Positions 1 through 8,363 of a stretch of 12,944 bases of DNA are shown here, piece after piece. The stretch comes from Nitrosomonadales bacterium (GTDB lineage: Bacteria; Pseudomonadota; Gammaproteobacteria; Burkholderiales; Sulfuricellaceae). Location of the stretch: positions 1-12,944 of the forward strand of contig PQAG01000136.1 in NCBI GenBank assembly GCA_003104895.1, read 5' to 3'. The notes under the pieces are model-generated. The model was given only the letters and a program-made list of their open reading frames with translations, had not been told where the DNA came from and did no database searches. The first letter of the stretch is position 1, and every line of letters starts with the position of its first letter. The translations under genes were made by a program, and so were the position numbers.

Positions 1-320
1 GTTGGCTGAGCGGAGCCGAAGCCAAGTCGGGACCAATGACTATCATTCCGGCATTCTGCAAGCCGATGCAGTGCATTGGTATCCCCCGCGATCAGCGCCT
101 GTTTCTTTTTACGGCTCCAGCCCTGGATCTGCTTTTCACGCCGGTAGGCATCCTCGATGCGATCGCCTTCCTCGACATAGACCAGCTTCACCGGCAAATG
201 CCTGGCCGTGTGATTTGCGCCCTGGCCATTCTGATGCTCCCACAGCCGCTTCTCCATATCCAAGGTGCTGCCGGTGTAAAAACTTCCGTCAGCGCATTCG
301 AGGATGTACATATAGGGCAT
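1..320 (-). CDS. GIY-YIG nuclease family protein (UPF0213/YhbQ-like), 3' end cut by window edge
   Basis: The reverse strand from the ATG at 320 reads without a stop to the left edge (106 complete codons). The N-terminus MPYMYILECADGSFYTGST matches the GIY-YIG signature: Y-I-L at about residues 5-7 and F-Y-T-G at 14-17. A KRL..H motif (residues 24-29) and the NHTARHLPVKLVY segment follow, typical of UPF0213 single-domain proteins. An AGGA ribosome site lies about 8 nt before the start. The family is a metal-dependent nuclease fold; the cellular role of these stand-alone members is poorly known. The conserved domain ends near residue 80. The last visible residues (LGFGSAQP) are encoded by a copy of the dispersed CTGAGCGGAGCCGAAG repeat, so the C-terminal tail appears to be repeat-derived. 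The same repeat family also lies just upstream of the gene. Confidence 0.85.
   Translation of the reverse strand, partial: MPYMYILECADGSFYTGSTLDMEKRLWEHQNGQGANHTARHLPVKLVYVEEGDRIEDAYRREKQIQGWSRKKKQALIAGDTNALHRLAECRNDSHWSRLGFGSAQP
3..24. repeat. Dispersed palindromic repeat, copy 1
   Basis: These 22 bases are identical to those at 474-495. The core CTGAGCGGAGCCGAAG is also in the phosphoglucomutase insertion (right arm 3456-3477). The copy has short complementary ends (TGGCT/AGCCA) and lies in frame within the 3' part of the GIY-YIG nuclease gene. Confidence 0.85.
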
Positions 321-347
321 TGTGGCGTTCCTGTTTTTGGTTGGCTT

Positions 348-447
348 CGGCTACGCTCAGCCCAAGGGCTTTTTTCGGCTACGCTCAGCCCAAGGGCTTT
401 TTTCGGCTACGCTCAGCCCAAGGGCTTTTTTCGGCTACGCTCAGCCA
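348..447. repeat. Tandem array of a 28-bp unit, about 3.6 copies, built from the dispersed repeat
   Basis: Three perfect 28-bp units occupy 348-375, 376-403 and 404-431; a partial fourth runs 432-447. Each unit starts CGGCTACGCTCAGCCC and ends AAGGGCTTTTTT, so each holds an AGCC/GGCT mini-stem followed by six Ts on the plus strand. The array fills much of the 193-bp gap between parE and the GIY-YIG gene. No gene visible here is transcribed in the direction for which the T-tracts would terminate, so a terminator role is doubtful. Tandem amplification of the repeat is the plainer reading. Confidence 0.9.
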
Positions 448-495
448 ACGGAAATGTATCCCGAGCTACCCGCTGGCTGAGCGGAGCCGAAGCCA
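432..495. repeat. Inverted repeat: array end plus repeat copy 2
   Basis: Arm 432-447 (CGGCTACGCTCAGCCA) pairs with arm 474-489 (TGGCTGAGCGGAGCCG) with one mismatch, leaving a 26-nt loop. The right arm belongs to the second full repeat copy (474-495), which is identical to copy 1. The structure sits 19 bp past the parE stop codon and could form a hairpin in the parE transcript. Confidence 0.75.
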
Positions 496-513
496 GAAGC
501 CGAAGCCACAAAA

Positions 514-2484
<1,971 letters not shown>

Positions 2485-2495
2485 AGGTTTCCTGG

Positions 2496-2579
2496 GTGAG
2501 GAGTTAGGAGTGAGGGGGGAGGAGGAAAGTCAAAACCACGCACAGAACCCGGTTTCACTCCTCACTCCTAACCCCTCAC
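2496..2579. repeat. Inverted repeat of a TCACTCCTAACTCCTCAC-type sequence between pgm and parE
   Basis: Arm 2496-2515 (GTGAGGAGTTAGGAGTGAGG) and arm 2560-2579 match at 19 of 20 paired positions, and the one difference would be a G:U pair in RNA. Further CCTCACTCC-like copies extend to 2586. The repeat fills the 107-bp gap after the pgm stop. The arms would make a long hairpin in a read-through transcript, but no T-tract follows, so a rho-independent terminator is not indicated. Confidence 0.75.
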
Positions 2580-2591
2580 TCCTCACTTTTC

Positions 2592-4286
2592 TTAAGTAAT
2601 CACCGTCGGCTGTTCGCGCCCGGTGCGCTGTTTGAGCTCGGACAGCTCGTGGGCGATATTGATCAGCCCGGCCAGCGCTTCCTGGGCATCCCTGCGCTGT
2701 TTGGCCGCGTCGGGTTCGAAGGCCTCGAGGTAGATGCGCAGCGTGGCGCCCTCGGTGCCGGTGCCGGAGAGGCGGAACACGATGCGCGAGCCGTCCTCGA
2801 AGATGACGCGCAGGCCCTGGCCGGTGCTCACGCTGGCGTCGATGGGATCGGTGTAGCTGAAATCGTCGCACAGCTTCACCTGATAGGAACCGAAACGCTG
2901 GCCCGGCAGGCTGGCGAACTGGCTTTTCAGGTGCGCCATCAGGCCGTTTGCCGCATCCGACGGCAGGCCTTCGTAATCGTGGCGCGAATAGAAATTGCGG
3001 CCGTACTCGGCCCAGTGCCGGTGCACGATATCTTCGACGGACTGGCCGCGCTTGGCCAGGATGTTGAGCCAGAACAGCACCGCCCACAGGCCGTCCTTCT
3101 CGCGCACGTGGTCGGATCCGGTGCCGAAGCTTTCCTCGCCGCACAGGGTGACCTTGCCCGCATCCATCAGGTTGCCGAAGAATTTCCAGCCGGTCGGCGT
3201 TTCATAGCAGGGAATGCCGAGCTTCGCGGCCACCCGGTCGGCCGCCCCGCTGGTCGGCATGGAACGCGCCACGCCCGCCAGCCCTTTCGCATAACCCGGC
3301 GCCAGCGCGGCATTGGCGGCGATCACCGCCAGGCTGTCGGAAGGATTGACGAAGAAATGCCTGCCCAGAATCATGTTGCGGTCGCCGTCGCCGTCGGAGG
3401 CGGCGCCGAAATCGGGTTGCCTTCGGCTCCGCTCAGGCAACGGAGAAAGGGGCGCTGCCTGAGCGGAGCCGAAGGCAGCAGCGGAAGCGCCATACATGAT
3501 CTCGACCAGCTCATGCGCATAGGTCAGGTTGGGGTCGGGGTGGCCCTGGCCGAAATCCGGCAGCGGAACGCCGTTGATCACCGTGCCGCCAGGCGCGCCA
3601 AGGCGCTTCTCGATGATCTCTTTGGCATAGGGGCCGGTCACCGCGTGCATGGCGTCGAAACACATGCGAAAGCCGCCTTTCAGCAGCGCACGAATAGCCT
3701 CGAAGTCGAACAGCGATTCCATCAGGCCGGCATAGTCCGCCACCGGGTCGATCACTTCCACCGCCATGCCGCCGAGGCTGAAGCTGCCCTGCTGGTCCAG
3801 CGCCACGCCGGGCGCATCGGCGATGCGGTAGCTATCCAGCGCCTTGCTGCGCGCGTAGATCGCATCGGTGATCTTCTCCGGCGCCGGGCCGCCGTTGGCG
3901 GTGTTGTACTTGATGCCGAAATCGCCGTCCGGACCACCCGGGTTATGGCTGGCCGAGAGGATGATGCCGCCGAAGGTCCGGTATTTGCGGATCACGCAGG
4001 AAGCCGCCGGGGTGGAAAGAATGCCGCCCTGCCCCACCAGCACCTTGCCGAAGCCGTTGGCGGCCGCGATTCTGAGGATGATCTGGATGGCTTCGCGGTT
4101 GTAGTAGCGCCCGTCGCCGCCGACCACCAGGGTGCTGCCCGCGGGGGCGGCAATGGTGTCGAAGATGGCCTGGACGAAGTTTTCCAGGTAATTCGGGGAC
4201 TGGAAAACGCTCACCTTCTTGCGCAGGCCCGAGGTGCCCGGCTTCTGGTCATTGAATGGGGCGGTGGCGACGGTACGGATGTTCAT
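2592..4286 (-). CDS. pgm: Alpha-D-phosphohexomutase: phosphoglucomutase (PGM1-like), with in-frame repeat insertion
   Basis: The protein is a cytosolic enzyme interconverting glucose-1-phosphate and glucose-6-phosphate. From the ATG at 4286 it is 564 aa. An AGAGG ribosome site 6 nt upstream and the N-terminus KPGTSGLRKKV support this start over an in-frame open extension to 4514. Family landmarks are the phosphoserine loop SASHNPGG (active serine about 113), the metal loop DGDGDR (298-303), the sugar-binding GEESFG (383-388) and the phosphate-binding RLSGTGTEGATLR (505-517). Residues of about 267-290 (ASAAAFGSAQ...ERSRRQP), just before the metal loop, do not fit the family. They are encoded by a 60-bp palindromic repeat insertion (3418-3477). 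Removing those 20 codons leaves 544 aa, about the usual length. Whether the enzyme is active is unknown, but all visible catalytic loops are intact. Confidence 0.93.
   Translation of the reverse strand: MNIRTVATAPFNDQKPGTSGLRKKVSVFQSPNYLENFVQAIFDTIAAPAGSTLVVGGDGRYYNREAIQIILRIAAANGFGKVLVGQGGILSTPAASCVIRKYRTFGGIILSASHNPGGPDGDFGIKYNTANGGPAPEKITDAIYARSKALDSYRIADAPGVALDQQGSFSLGGMAVEVIDPVADYAGLMESLFDFEAIRALLKGGFRMCFDAMHAVTGPYAKEIIEKRLGAPGGTVINGVPLPDFGQGHPDPNLTYAHELVEIMYGASAAAFGSAQAAPLSPLPERSRRQPDFGAASDGDGDRNMILGRHFFVNPSDSLAVIAANAALAPGYAKGLAGVARSMPTSGAADRVAAKLGIPCYETPTGWKFFGNLMDAGKVTLCGEESFGTGSDHVREKDGLWAVLFWLNILAKRGQSVEDIVHRHWAEYGRNFYSRHDYEGLPSDAANGLMAHLKSQFASLPGQRFGSYQVKLCDDFSYTDPIDASVSTGQGLRVIFEDGSRIVFRLSGTGTEGATLRIYLEAFEPDAAKQRRDAQEALAGLINIAHELSELKQRTGREQPTVIT
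3418..3477. repeat. Palindromic repeat element inserted in frame in pgm
   Basis: Two perfect 22-nt inverted arms (3418-3439 and 3456-3477) flank a 16-nt spacer, 60 bp in all, or exactly 20 codons. The arms contain the core CTGAGCGGAGCCGAAG. Compared with copies 1 and 2, the third base from each arm end is changed (TGG/CCA there, TGC/GCA here), which keeps the end pairing. The encoded segment sits 8 residues before the DGDGDR metal loop of the phosphoglucomutase. Confidence 0.9.
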
Positions 4287-4446
4287 GAAAGCCTCTTGGC
4301 GATTTTTCAGATAGGATTGAACTGATTTTACCGTAGTTCGGTTAGTGTATTGTTGCACGCCAAATGGCGCTTCTTTTAGTAGAGCCCAAACGGCTCTAAC
4401 CCAGTATTTCCTTTGCGCCTTTGCGGTTCGGATGCCATCTTCAGAA
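4287..4446 (-). promoter_or_regulatory. Upstream region of pgm: small palindromes and a weak promoter candidate
   Basis: This is the 160-bp gap between the SEC-C gene and pgm. It holds a directly repeated CCTTTGCG octamer (4410-4425) and a 7-bp stem-loop TAGAGCC/GGCTCTA (4380-4398). It also holds a 12-bp palindrome CGCCAAATGGCG (4358-4369). On the minus strand a TAAAAT box (4330-4325) resembles a -10 element but has no good -35, so a pgm promoter here is only a weak suggestion. The stem-loop is not followed by Ts in either direction. Confidence 0.3.
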
Positions 4447-5130
4447 TCAATGCAGCGTCCTTTCCGCGCCGCAGCACTGCTTGAATTTCTTGCCGCTGCC
4501 GCAGGGGCAGGCATCGTTGCGCCCCACCTTGGGGGTATCGCGCTTCACCGGCGCGCCCTTGCGTCGCGCCTGCCAGAAGTTGTAAATGCCGGCCACGGCG
4601 CCGGGGAGCACGTCCATGCACTCCTGCTGCAATTTTGCATATTCCTCTTCCGGCATGAATTCCCTGCCTCCGCGTTCGGCATCTTCCTTGAAGGCGCCGG
4701 ACAGGAGCAGGATGGGGAAAGTCAGCTTCTTCAGCGCCTCGTTGCCCGGCAGCAGCCACTCCTCATTGGACAAGCCCCAGCCGAGGATATAGCCGTCGCA
4801 CCAGGCAGGGTAATCCGGCGCCTGGTCCGCGATCGCCTGCGGCTTGAGGATGAGCCTGGGCGCCTGCCCCTCGCCCAGCGCGCTATCCACGCTCTTGTAG
4901 AAGCGCATCAGCAGCGCCATGAACTCCTGCGCCTGATGGGGCGATTCGAACGCCGGCTCGCCGCCCAGCGCATCCGGCATCCAGCGGCTGGCAGGAATGG
5001 TGCCGGGCGCGCTGATCACGGCGCAAAGAAAGCCCTGCAACTGGGTCACGCTCAGGCCCTTGCCGCTGAAAACCGGCCTGGCCAGCCACTGCTCCAGCGC
5101 GGCGCGTTCCTGTTCTGAAAATTCGATCAT
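4447..5130 (-). CDS. UPF0149 (YecA-like) protein with C-terminal SEC-C motif
   Basis: The 227-aa protein has an N-terminal helical UPF0149 domain: the LSVTQLQGFLCAVISAPGTI segment at about 26-45, then WMPDALGG. It ends in a SEC-C zinc-binding motif, RNDACPCGSGKKFKQCCG, with Cys208, Cys210, Cys219 and Cys220 as likely ligands. The same motif closes SecA and many small proteins and is thought to mediate protein or ribosome contacts; the role of YecA-like proteins is not settled. No signal peptide or membrane segment is visible. The start (ATG at 5130) has only a weak ribosome site. The gene begins 28 nt after the rdgC stop codon on the same strand, so the two are probably co-transcribed and the start may depend on coupling. 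Confidence 0.88.
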   Translation of the reverse strand: MIEFSEQERAALEQWLARPVFSGKGLSVTQLQGFLCAVISAPGTIPASRWMPDALGGEPAFESPHQAQEFMALLMRFYKSVDSALGEGQAPRLILKPQAIADQAPDYPAWCDGYILGWGLSNEEWLLPGNEALKKLTFPILLLSGAFKEDAERGGREFMPEEEYAKLQQECMDVLPGAVAGIYNFWQARRKGAPVKRDTPKVGRNDACPCGSGKKFKQCCGAERTLH

Positions 5131-5158
5131 GGATGTTGGATGCCTTGGTTAAAGAGGG

Positions 5159-6169
5159 TCAAACCACCGCCGCCTCGCCGCCCAGCGCCTCGACCAGGTC
5201 GGGCAGGAAGCGCGCCAGTTCGCCGCTCATGATGGCGAAATCGGCATCGAACTGTTCGTCGGCGCTTTCGGCCTGCTGTTCGGATTCTTCCTTGATCAGG
5301 TCGAGAAAGGCCAGGCGCTTGACCTGCATGTTTTCCTGCAACACGAAGGAGATGCGGTCGTTCCAGGTCATGGCCAGCCTGGTCACCTGCTTGCCGGATT
5401 CGATATGCGCTCGGATTTCGCCCGCTTCGAGCGGATGGCGCACATAGCGCACCAGCGATTTTTCCTCGCCCGGCGCCAGCAGTTCGCAATCGCGGTCGAT
5501 GCTGAAACCGGCGGGAGCCTCAGTGAAAGAAGACTCGCGCAGCAAGCCTGCGTCCCCCTCTCCCGTTGCCTGAGCGTAGCCGCGATGCACTGAGCCAGCC
5601 GAAGCGAAGGCAGGGAGAGCGTCAGGAGAGAGGGATGCCAGCCAGCCGGTCATGGCAGTCACCGGGGAAAGCTGGGTCCGGACCAGGGCGGGCGTCAGGT
5701 CCGGGCTGCACTTGAGCAGGGCCTCGATCAGTTCATCGGCCTTGGCCGGGCTGGCGGCGTCGATCACCAGCCAGCCGCCGGCCGGGTCGATCCAGGCATG
5801 GGTCTTGCGGCGGCGGACAAAAGCACGCGGCAGCAGCTCCTCCGCCACCCGTTCGCGGATCTCGCGCAGCTGCTTGCGCCCCGGTTTGTAGCCCTGCTGC
5901 TCCTCGATCTCTGCGGCGCGCTCCTGGGCATACTGGTTGATGACGGCGGCAGGCAGCAGTTTCTGCTCCACCCCCAGCGCGATCAGCATCTGCCCCTTGA
6001 TGACATGCACCAGCGCGCCGCCCTCGCCGCGCGGCGCCAGCCAGCCGCGGCTTTGCATGTCCATGTTGCCGCACGGCCGGAAGATCATGCTGGCAAGCGC
6101 TTCTTCAAGTTTGTCGGGGGTGATGGCGCAATCGCGCAGGCGGTAAATCTGAAGGTTCCTGAACCACAT
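5159..6169 (-). CDS. rdgC: Recombination-associated protein RdgC, with in-frame repeat-derived insertion
   Basis: RdgC is a ring-forming DNA-binding protein that restrains RecA and affects replication restart. The N-terminus MWFRNLQIYRL and the LEEALASMIFRPCG segment are diagnostic. RAFVRRRKTHAWIDPAGGWLVIDAAS and the C-terminal LTPALVRTQLSP...MTGWLA, DRDCEL and WNDRISFVLQENMQVKRLAFLD segments also fit. At 336 aa it is over 30 residues longer than the 303-aa E. coli protein. The surplus lies at about residues 179-216, between MTGWLA and EAPAGFSIDRDCEL, where homologues as recalled run through with only a short linker. That stretch is encoded by DNA carrying two degenerate copies of the dispersed repeat (5558-5619). 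No strong ribosome site precedes the ATG; the start rests on conservation of the N-terminus. Confidence 0.94.
   Translation of the reverse strand: MWFRNLQIYRLRDCAITPDKLEEALASMIFRPCGNMDMQSRGWLAPRGEGGALVHVIKGQMLIALGVEQKLLPAAVINQYAQERAAEIEEQQGYKPGRKQLREIRERVAEELLPRAFVRRRKTHAWIDPAGGWLVIDAASPAKADELIEALLKCSPDLTPALVRTQLSPVTAMTGWLASLSPDALPAFASAGSVHRGYAQATGEGDAGLLRESSFTEAPAGFSIDRDCELLAPGEEKSLVRYVRHPLEAGEIRAHIESGKQVTRLAMTWNDRISFVLQENMQVKRLAFLDLIKEESEQQAESADEQFDADFAIMSGELARFLPDLVEALGGEAAVV
5558..5619. repeat. Degenerate palindromic repeat element inside rdgC
   Basis: CTCTCCC (5558-5564) and GGGAGAG (5613-5619) bracket two related segments, GCCTGAGCGTAGCCGCG and CTGAGCCAGCCGAAGCGAAGGC. These are diverged versions of the core repeat in the same orientation. 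The outer arms and the GTTGCC/GGCA ends form an imperfect inverted repeat. The reading frame of rdgC passes through without a stop, encoding residues such as AFASAGSVHRGYAQATGEG. Confidence 0.75.
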
Positions 6170-6222
6170 GACTCGAACTCAAAAGGCTGGATTCTACCGG
6201 AATCAGGCTGGAAAAATCAGTT

Positions 6223-6330
6223 AACCACGGGGAACACGGGGTAGAACCAAAATCTTATGCAGCTTTGTCCATTCACCTGCAGTGTGAATGAGATGACAAC
6301 CAAGTTTATTCCCCCGTGCGCCCCGTGGTT
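6223..6330. repeat. Nested inverted repeats in the cheD-rdgC intergenic region
   Basis: AACCACGGGGAACACGGGG (6223-6241) pairs with 6312-6330 at 17 of 19 positions. Inside it, ATTCAC (6271-6276) and GTGAAT (6284-6289) form a second small hairpin. The whole occupies most of the 179-bp gap between the cheD stop and the rdgC start. No T-tract follows on the minus strand, so it reads as a dispersed repeat pair or an RNA structure rather than a classic terminator. A TAGAAT box (6199-6194, minus strand) is a weak -10 candidate for rdgC. Confidence 0.6.
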
Positions 6331-6348
6331 CAAATGCTGTTTTTAAAA

Positions 6349-6999
6349 TCAGAACAATTCCACATCGCCTGAAACCGGTTTCTCCTTGATGCTTTCGATG
6401 TAGCTCTTTTCCTGGCTGGCGATGGTGTTGTTGTGCAGGGAGCGCAGGCGCTTGACGCGCACCCGGCCCGTGGCGGGGAAATAGACCACCATGCGCGGGA
6501 AAATCTCGCCCACGTCCTCCGAAGCCACCTGCAGCCCTTCGGTTCTAAGGTAATCACGGACAAAGGCGATGTTGCGCTGGCCGACATCGGTCATGTTCTC
6601 CAGGATGCGCCCGCCGCCGAAAACCTTCACTTCGAGATTCTGGCGCTTGCCGCCGTTGCGCAGGATTTCGTTGATCAGGTGTTCCATGGCGTAGTTGCCG
6701 TAACGGGTCGCGGCGCTGAGGCTGGCCGCTTTCCAGGCATCGGCTTCGGACAACTCAGTGGCGGGGAGCATGAAATGGTTCATCCCGCCGATGCCCAGCA
6801 CGCGGTCCCGGATGCAGGCGGAAATGCACGACCCCAGCGTGGTGTAGACGCTTTCGTCGTTCTTGGTGACGTAATACTCGCCCGGCAGGATGCGCGCCGC
6901 ATAGCACTCGTGCGTCGCGTTCCAGCCGCGCTTGACGTGCTCGAAGCCGGGCAGCGCCAGGGGCATTGGGGGCTGTTTCCGGGGAGGGGCAAGGGCCAT
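6349..6999 (-). CDS. cheD: Chemoreceptor glutamine deamidase CheD
   Basis: CheD deamidates (and in some species demethylates) glutamines on methyl-accepting chemoreceptors, and in some bacteria interacts with CheC. At 216 aa, the protein has the catalytic Cys58 in TTLGSCISACI and His75 in GGMNHFMLP. That is the same 17-residue spacing as Cys27/His44 of Thermotoga CheD. The family segments FGGGRILENMTDVGQRNI and LRSLHNNTIASQEKSYI are also present. An extension of about 30 residues precedes the core. The start at 6999 is favoured by an AGGAAG ribosome site that overlaps the TAG stop of the upstream HDOD gene. The gap is only 14 nt, so the two genes look translationally linked. No other chemotaxis gene is visible in the window. 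Confidence 0.93.
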   Translation of the reverse strand: MALAPPRKQPPMPLALPGFEHVKRGWNATHECYAARILPGEYYVTKNDESVYTTLGSCISACIRDRVLGIGGMNHFMLPATELSEADAWKAASLSAATRYGNYAMEHLINEILRNGGKRQNLEVKVFGGGRILENMTDVGQRNIAFVRDYLRTEGLQVASEDVGEIFPRMVVYFPATGRVRVKRLRSLHNNTIASQEKSYIESIKEKPVSGDVELF

Positions 7000-7013
7000 C
7001 GCTGTTCTGCTTC

Positions 7014-7871
7014 CTACTTCTGGTCCAGGAACAGTTTCTCGATCCCGGCCACCTCGGCCTGGGCCGCGCGCATGGCCGGCTCCACGACGTTCTCATCCAG
7101 CCCCGTCACTTCCCAGGCGCGCGGGTCGATGGGCGGCACATCTGCAGGATCGAGCGTATCGACTTCCGCCATCAGGGCGATGATGTTGGCGATATGGACC
7201 AGCGCGGCTTCGCGGGGGTGCTTCAGGGCGGCGGCAATGTCATGATGATGGGCAATGCACTCCTGCAGCAGGACAGGCAGGCTCCACTGGCGCGCCAGTT
7301 CGCCTCCCACGGCGCTGTGATCGAAGCCCAGCACTTCGCGCTCGGCCTCCGGCACCGGCAGCTCATCCTGGCTGTCGAGCACCCGCTGCAGCGCCTCGCT
7401 GGACTGCTCCGGCAGGCGGTTGAAAATCACCAGCTCGCCGATGTCATGCAGCAGGCCTGCGGTAAACAGGGCATCCGGATCGCAGCGCCTCATCTCCTTC
7501 GCCAGATGGCGCGCCGCCAGGGCGCACAACAGGCTGTGGCGCCAGAAGTTCTCCATTGAGACCAGTTCGTTGGGCAGGCCGGCAAAACTTTTGGCCACGG
7601 ACATAGACAGCGCCAGGTTGCGCAGCTGAGAGGTGCCGATGATGGTGGCCGCACGGGTGGCGGTGTCGACGCTGGATGGGAAACTGTACAGTGCGCTGTT
7701 GGCTATGCGCAGCAGGCGCACGGTAAAGGAAGGATCCTGGCTGACAGCGGCAGCGATGTCCGCAATGGAACTGCCGGGGTCCTCGATCAGGCGGTTGATG
7801 CGCAGATACACATCCGGCAGGGTAACCAGACCCTCGATATCCCGCACCAGATCACTTGCGCTGACCGCCAT
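7014..7871 (-). CDS. HDOD domain protein
   Basis: The 285-aa protein is almost wholly one HDOD domain. The N-terminus (LVTLPDVYLRINRLIEDP, then IAAAVSQDPSFTVRLLRIANSALYSFP) and the TRAATIIGTSQLRNLALSMSV segment are typical. LLHDIGELVIF (141-151), FDHSAVGGELARQW and the late AHHHD complete the pattern. HDOD domains are related to HD phosphohydrolases but often lack the full metal site. They are found in signalling proteins for motility, biofilm formation and cell-cycle control. No receiver or output domain is attached, and no membrane segment is seen. A GGGGGT ribosome site precedes the ATG. The gene leads a two-gene unit with cheD, which suggests a role in chemotaxis or motility signalling. 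That link is contextual only. Confidence 0.9.
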   Translation of the reverse strand: MAVSASDLVRDIEGLVTLPDVYLRINRLIEDPGSSIADIAAAVSQDPSFTVRLLRIANSALYSFPSSVDTATRAATIIGTSQLRNLALSMSVAKSFAGLPNELVSMENFWRHSLLCALAARHLAKEMRRCDPDALFTAGLLHDIGELVIFNRLPEQSSEALQRVLDSQDELPVPEAEREVLGFDHSAVGGELARQWSLPVLLQECIAHHHDIAAALKHPREAALVHIANIIALMAEVDTLDPADVPPIDPRAWEVTGLDENVVEPAMRAAQAEVAGIEKLFLDQK

Positions 7872-7972
7872 GCCCTACCCCCGGTTTGCAGCCCATCACC
7901 AGATGGTCTGCCACGCTTGAACTTGGGCCAGTTTAACGCAGTTTTAAAATGCGGACAGTATTTGACGCACGA

Positions 7973-7991
7973 GGGCGGCACGCGGCCGCCC
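7973..7991 (-). terminator. GC-rich stem-loop after the dsrC-like gene (weak terminator candidate)
   Basis: GGGCGGC and GCCGCCC form a perfect 7-bp stem with a 5-nt loop, 9 nt past the stop codon of the DsrC-family gene. The position suits an RNA 3' end, but the minus strand has no T-tract after the stem. It may instead slow polymerase or protect the transcript. The rest of the gap to the HDOD start (7872-7972) shows no clear promoter. Confidence 0.4.
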
Positions 7992-8000
7992 CCTGAAGAC

Positions 8001-8363
8001 TTACTCCACGCTGCCGAAAGACGGGTCGCTGCTATAGGCTGGCAGCGGCAGGCCGGCTATCCTGCAGGCCTGGGAAACCGGGCCGCGCGGGAATAGCTGA
8101 TAGAGGTATTTCCTTCCCCCTTCGCGCCCGAAGTGCTCCTCCAGCCCGCACAGCAATTGCCGCGCATGCGGCGCGAGTCCATGGTGACGGTAGTTCTCGC
8201 GCAGCAAATGAATCACCTTCCAGTGCGCATCGGTGAGGGCGATGCCTTCCTCGCGTGCGATTTCCTCCGCCCTGCTGACTGACCATTCATCCAGTTCCGC
8301 CAGCATTCCCAGCGGTCCACGGCTGCGTGCGGCATCGGCTGTCATTTGGTTGATATCGAACAT
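8001..8363 (-). CDS. DsrC/TusE-family protein lacking the C-terminal sulfur-carrier cysteine
   Basis: From the ATG at 8363 the protein is 120 aa. The perfect AAGGAGGT ribosome site 5 nt upstream fixes this start over longer in-frame options (up to 8432). The family core is clear: LDEW (24-27), IAREEGIALTDAHWKVIHLLRENY (about 35-58) and YLYQLFPRGPVSQACRIAGLPLP (about 87-109). Canonical DsrC carries sulfur as a trisulfide between two C-terminal cysteines 11 residues apart. Here the first, Cys100, is kept, but the second position is Ser111, followed by an unusual tail SDPSFGSVE. That points away from a sulfite-reductase substrate or tRNA-thiolation TusE and toward a regulatory (RspA-like) member, possibly DNA- or protein-binding. 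The gene is divergent from a Crp/Fnr regulator gene. Confidence 0.88.
   Translation of the reverse strand: MFDINQMTADAARSRGPLGMLAELDEWSVSRAEEIAREEGIALTDAHWKVIHLLRENYRHHGLAPHARQLLCGLEEHFGREGGRKYLYQLFPRGPVSQACRIAGLPLPAYSSDPSFGSVE

Noticed and set aside
348..447. CRISPR array
   Set aside because: The units are directly abutting with no variable spacers, and no cas genes are visible.
2649..4325. Long open frame (558 codons) on the plus strand opposite pgm
   Set aside because: It is antisense to a convincing phosphoglucomutase, has no family resemblance and has the same compositional bias.
4380..4398. Rho-independent terminator after the SEC-C gene
   Set aside because: The stem is followed by CTAAAAG on the minus strand; Ts are missing.
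4287..4514. N-terminal extension of phosphoglucomutase to an ATG at 4514
   Set aside because: The extension overlaps the SEC-C gene end, has no family resemblance, and a good ribosome site precedes the ATG at 4286.
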